Part shown: positions 7,277-9,836 of the stretch, piece after piece | Position numbering within the stretch: the first letter of the stretch is position 1 | How the letters are laid out: each line of letters opens with the position of its first letter | Assembly (NCBI GenBank): GCA_905182825.1 | Contig: CAJJDJ010000128.1 | Coordinates: 1 to 9,836, forward strand | DNA length: 9,836 bases | Direction: 5' to 3' | Origin: Thiotrichaceae bacterium UBA7359 | Lineage (GTDB): Bacteria; Pseudomonadota; Gammaproteobacteria; Eutrophobiales; Eutrophobiaceae | Program-made: the position numbers and the translations under genes | Notes under the pieces: model-generated | What the model saw: only the letters and a program-made list of their open reading frames with translations | What the model was told of the DNA's origin: nothing | Database searches by the model: none

Positions 7277-7297
7277 AAAAAAAAGCTCCGAAAGTCT
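7277..7297 (-). terminator. Possible weak terminator after argG
   Basis: On the minus strand, just past the argG stop, AG-a-CT and AGCT can form a 4-pair stem with one bulged A and a UUCGG loop. A run of T (7283-7277) follows. The stem is poor, so the call rests mainly on the T-run and its position. Confidence 0.3.
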
Positions 7298-7301
7298 GTT
7301 G

Positions 7302-8516
7302 CTATTTTTTTCTGGCCAGTATCTTCAAACGTAGGGCATTTAATTTAATAAAACCATCAGCGTCTTTTTGGTTATATGCACCTAAATCATCTTCAAAAGT
7401 TGCGATTGACTCGTCAAAAAGACTATCTGTCTCAGACTTTCTACCTGTCACATAAACACTACCTTTAAAGAGTTTCAAACGAACAGTACCATTAACCGTT
7501 TTTTGTGTTGCATCAATCAAAGCTTGTAATGCTGTTCTTTCAGGACTCCACCAGTAACCATTATATATTAGTTTAGCATAGCGTGGCATTAGCTCATCTT
7601 TAAGATGAGTTACTTCTCTATCAAGTGTTAATGATTCTACTGCTCTATGCGCCTTAAGTAGGATTGTGCCGCCAGGCGTTTCATAACAGCCACGTGATTT
7701 CATTCCAACATAACGGTTTTCCACAATATCATCACGGCCTATACCATTTTTGCCGCCAAGCTCATTCAGGCTAGCAAGTAGTTTTGCAGGAGATAATATT
7801 TTTCCGTTTAATCTAATAGGATCTCCTTGTTTAAATTCTATCTCAATTGACTCTGCTGTATTAGGTGCTTTTTCAGGGGAGACAGTCCATTTCCACATTA
7901 ATTCTTCTGGCTCACACCAGGGGTCTTCAAGTTCTCCACCTTCATAAGATATATGTAACAAATTAGCATCCATTGAATAAGGTGAAGCTCCCTTACGTTT
8001 GGCTTCAATCGGGATACCTTTTTGTTTAGCATAGGACAATAGTTTATCTCGTGAACTCAAATCCCACTCACGCCATGGAGCAATAACATGCACATCTGGT
8101 TTTAATGCATAAGCGCCTAATTCAAATCGCACTTGATCATTGCCTTTCCCGGTAGCCCCATGAGAGATTGCATCAGCTCCAGTTTCATTTGCAATCTCAA
8201 CCAAGCGTTTTGCAATTAACGGTCTTGCAATAGATGTACCCAATAAATATTCGCCTTCATAAATAGTATTGGCTCTAAACATTGGAAACACATAATCGCG
8301 AACGAATTCTTCAGTTAAGTCTTCGATGAAAATTTCTTTTACACCCATTTTCTGAGCTTTAGCACGAGCCGATTCAATTTCTTCTCCCTGTCCAATGTCA
8401 GCCGTAAAGGTCACTACTTCACAATCATAGATATCCTTTAACCAGGTAAGAATTACGGATGTGTCTAATCCACCAGAATAGGCCAAAACAACTTTATTAA
8501 TTTTTTTTGTCTTCAT
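7302..8516 (-). CDS. argG: Argininosuccinate synthase
   Basis: It joins citrulline and aspartate with ATP to give argininosuccinate, the next-to-last step of arginine synthesis, in the cytoplasm. The 404-residue length is that of the common roughly 400-residue type. Signatures: the PP-loop AYSGGLDTS (12-20), TFTADIGQGEE (36-46), HGATGKGNDQVRFE (119-132) for the citrulline/aspartate site, APWREW (146-151) and MDANLLHISYEGGELEDPW (182-200). ATG 8516 gives a short MKTKKINKVV lead into the first strand, as expected; the ribosome binding site is weak. It lies 60 nt downstream of the hydrolase gene on the same strand and has its own candidate promoter in that gap. It converges on the hvf operon and its decayed last gene. 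No lesion was found. No other arginine gene is in the window. Confidence 0.97.
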   Translation of the reverse strand: MKTKKINKVVLAYSGGLDTSVILTWLKDIYDCEVVTFTADIGQGEEIESARAKAQKMGVKEIFIEDLTEEFVRDYVFPMFRANTIYEGEYLLGTSIARPLIAKRLVEIANETGADAISHGATGKGNDQVRFELGAYALKPDVHVIAPWREWDLSSRDKLLSYAKQKGIPIEAKRKGASPYSMDANLLHISYEGGELEDPWCEPEELMWKWTVSPEKAPNTAESIEIEFKQGDPIRLNGKILSPAKLLASLNELGGKNGIGRDDIVENRYVGMKSRGCYETPGGTILLKAHRAVESLTLDREVTHLKDELMPRYAKLIYNGYWWSPERTALQALIDATQKTVNGTVRLKLFKGSVYVTGRKSETDSLFDESIATFEDDLGAYNQKDADGFIKLNALRLKILARKK

Positions 8517-8545
8517 TGTCTTTAATCAACTTTGGAAAGGCGCTT

Positions 8546-8573
8546 ATTCTAGCGTTTAGCTCAGAACTATCAA
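8546..8573 (-). promoter_or_regulatory. Candidate argG promoter
   Basis: On the minus strand, TTGATA (8573-8568) and TAGAAT (8551-8546) stand 16 nt apart, within the 60-nt gap between the hydrolase stop and the argG start. This would let argG be transcribed on its own even if the two genes also share a message. I could not identify a convincing ArgR box by eye. Confidence 0.45.
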
Positions 8574-8576
8574 TAC

Positions 8577-9347
8577 TTAGACGGAATTGATGAAGTTTTT
8601 TATGTATTGCAGGAATTCATTGGGTTTTTCGGTATGCGGCCAGTGTCCAGCACCTCTAATCATGTTGATTTTCGCTGTGGGAAAATAATCATAAATAACA
8701 GTATTATCAATGTTACGCAGGTAATTTGATTCAGTACCACCGAGGAAAAGAGACGGTAAATGAAAAGAGTTATTTTTTAATGAATCTGGAAATTGTGCTA
8801 TCAGACTCAGATTAGCCTCTATACCCTCGAGGTTGAAGCGCCATTTAAAACTATTTTCCGAACGCACAAGATTGTGCGACAGGAGTTGAATGATACCTAT
8901 ATCATCAGTAACTTTTCTTAAAGTTTCTTCAGCTTGAATACGATTTTTTAGTGAGTCCAATTTTAACGCATTCATTGCTGTAGTGAATCTAGCAAAATCA
9001 TGCTGATAACGAATAGGCGCGATATCAATAACTGCCAAAGCAGAGAATCGTTTGGGATATAATAAAGCAGCCGTCATAGCCACTTTGCCGCCCATACTGT
9101 GACCAAGAATAATAACGTTATCCAGATCGAGTCTATCAACAAATTCGATGATATCGTCAGACATATCTTGATATGACATAGTATCTGTATGTGGTGATAG
9201 ACCATGATTACGCAGATCAGGTGTGAGAACATGATGCTTCACGGATAAGGCTCGAGCAATGCCTTGCCAATTACGTGCAGAACCGAATAAACCGTGAAGA
9301 ATGATGAGCGGACGCCCTTGTCCGAATTCATGATAATTAAGCAACAT
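8577..9347 (-). CDS. Alpha/beta hydrolase, YbfF-like esterase
   Basis: A 256-residue alpha/beta hydrolase, cytoplasmic, with no signal peptide. LHGLFGSARNW (17-27) holds the oxyanion-hole region, PDLRNHGLSP (43-52) follows, and GHSMGG (82-87) is the nucleophile elbow with Ser84. VIDIAPI (106-112) and GAGHWPHTEKP (232-242, catalytic His235) complete the pattern. These segments and their order match E. coli YbfF, an esterase acting on short acyl esters and acyl-CoA whose physiological substrate is not settled. The usual catalytic Asp after strand 7 is not obvious: the region reads LFLGGTESNYL (200-210), so Glu206 or Ser207 sits there, and Asp108 is an alternative acid. ATG 9347 is the only sensible start because the first strand begins at residue 2; the ribosome binding site is poor. 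It lies upstream of argG on the same strand. The substrate is unknown. Confidence 0.85.
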   Translation of the reverse strand: MLLNYHEFGQGRPLIILHGLFGSARNWQGIARALSVKHHVLTPDLRNHGLSPHTDTMSYQDMSDDIIEFVDRLDLDNVIILGHSMGGKVAMTAALLYPKRFSALAVIDIAPIRYQHDFARFTTAMNALKLDSLKNRIQAEETLRKVTDDIGIIQLLSHNLVRSENSFKWRFNLEGIEANLSLIAQFPDSLKNNSFHLPSLFLGGTESNYLRNIDNTVIYDYFPTAKINMIRGAGHWPHTEKPNEFLQYIKNFINSV

Positions 9348-9753
9348 AATAGATAGCGAGGTAGATTAGGTGTAAGTTATAAAACTAAAATTTTAGCATA
9401 AGCAGGGTAGGTTAAAATTTCAAATAATAAATTAATGACGATAAACAAAATACAGCCTCATTTTTAGAAAATCTATTTACTCCGTCGGCTTTCCTCTTTT
9501 CTAAACGTCAAACAGATATATTGGAAGTTAAAATATAAATACGATAAAGTTAAATAATGAATAATTATGAATATAACAAAGATCAATTGTTTATTATATC
9601 TGCAAACACTTCTACTGCCATTGCAAGAGTTTCGAGTAAGGCTGTATTATAGTCTTATGTCTTCAGTATTATTTCTCATTTAGATTGTTGATGTACATTC
9701 AGCAATAATCTGGAAATCGTTTATTTGCAAAAGTTTATCAAGAGTAAGAAATT
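9348..9753. other. AT-rich divergent intergenic region
   Basis: About 406 nt lie between the hydrolase (minus) and the last gene (plus). TTTAGAAAA (9463-9471) and TTTTCTAAA (9497-9505) form a 9-nt inverted repeat with a 25-nt loop. A 31-codon frame from ATG 9557 to TAG 9652 has no clear ribosome binding site and matches nothing I know, so I do not call it a gene. No RNA gene was recognised. Confidence 0.4.
9385..9398 (-). promoter_or_regulatory. Candidate extended -10 promoter of the hydrolase gene, overlapping a palindrome
   Basis: On the minus strand TGCTAAAAT (9398-9390) is an extended -10 element about 45 nt before the hydrolase ATG; no good -35 is visible. It overlaps the perfect 12-nt palindrome CTAAAATTTTAG (9385-9396), which might be an operator. 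In such AT-rich DNA both could be chance. Confidence 0.35.
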
Positions 9754-9836
9754 ATGAATAAAATAAGAATTACATTACAGCAAAAGAAAAGTTCTCCCAC
9801 AGAGACAAACATAGATGCGATTAGCAACTGGTTGAT
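9754..9836 (+). CDS. Start of an unidentified protein (cut by window end)
   Basis: ATG 9754 opens a frame that stays open to the end of the window, 27 complete codons starting MNKIRITLQQKK and ending near NWL. AAGAG (9740-9744) lies 9 nt upstream at proper Shine-Dalgarno spacing, which supports a real start. The N-terminus is polar and Lys/Gln-rich, without a signal peptide or membrane segment in the visible part. I do not recognise the family from so few residues. The gene is on the strand opposite to the hydrolase and would be transcribed away from it. Confidence 0.55.
   Translation, partial: MNKIRITLQQKKSSPTETNIDAISNWL

Noticed and set aside
7210..7455. A + strand frame starting with a hydrophobic segment
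   Set aside because: More than half of it lies antisense inside argG and it begins within the hvfX remnant. It has no ribosome binding site, so it is a shadow frame.
1..9836. CRISPR array, tRNA/rRNA genes, insertion sequences or phage genes
   Set aside because: No spaced direct repeats, no tRNA-like cloverleaf sequence, no transposase or integrase motifs and no terminal inverted repeats were found on either strand.

Overview
This window looks like chromosome from an AT-rich gammaproteobacterium. The evidence is the recJ-prfB-lysS gene order (as in E. coli and relatives), close agreement of RecJ, RF2, LysRS and ArgG with the gammaproteobacterial forms as I remember them, and an RF2 gene with the classic programmed frameshift. 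Genus cannot be read from the sequence.

Layout. Positions 1-4393 (+ strand) are a housekeeping block for DNA repair and translation: the 3' part of recJ, prfB read through an in-frame TGA by a +1 frameshift, and lysS. An AT-rich stretch of about 445 nt without a gene follows (4394-4838) and ends in a well-formed sigma70-type promoter and a strong ribosome binding site. These drive a compact accessory operon (4839-6731): a small exported Cys-rich precursor with EGKCG repeats (HvfA type), a DUF692/MNIO multinuclear iron oxygenase (HvfB type) and a DUF2063 partner protein (HvfC type). By analogy with Haemophilus HvfABC and the related bufferin systems, this operon should make a secreted copper-binding peptide whose EGKCG cysteines become oxazolone/thioamide pairs.

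Directly after hvfC, the apparently empty stretch 6754-7200 is best read as the wreck of the fourth operon gene, a DoxX-like membrane protein (HvfX). Four protein blocks remain in the right order but in alternating frames, broken by stops, with most of the membrane core missing. This is the most interesting observation here: a metallophore operon that kept A, B and C and lost X.

From 7302 to 9347 the minus strand carries argG (argininosuccinate synthase) and, upstream of it, a YbfF-like alpha/beta hydrolase; argG converges on the hvf operon. The last 490 nt are mostly non-coding and end with the first 27 codons of an unidentified + strand gene cut by the window edge.

All family assignments come from reading motifs and from memory of the families. 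No database search was run.
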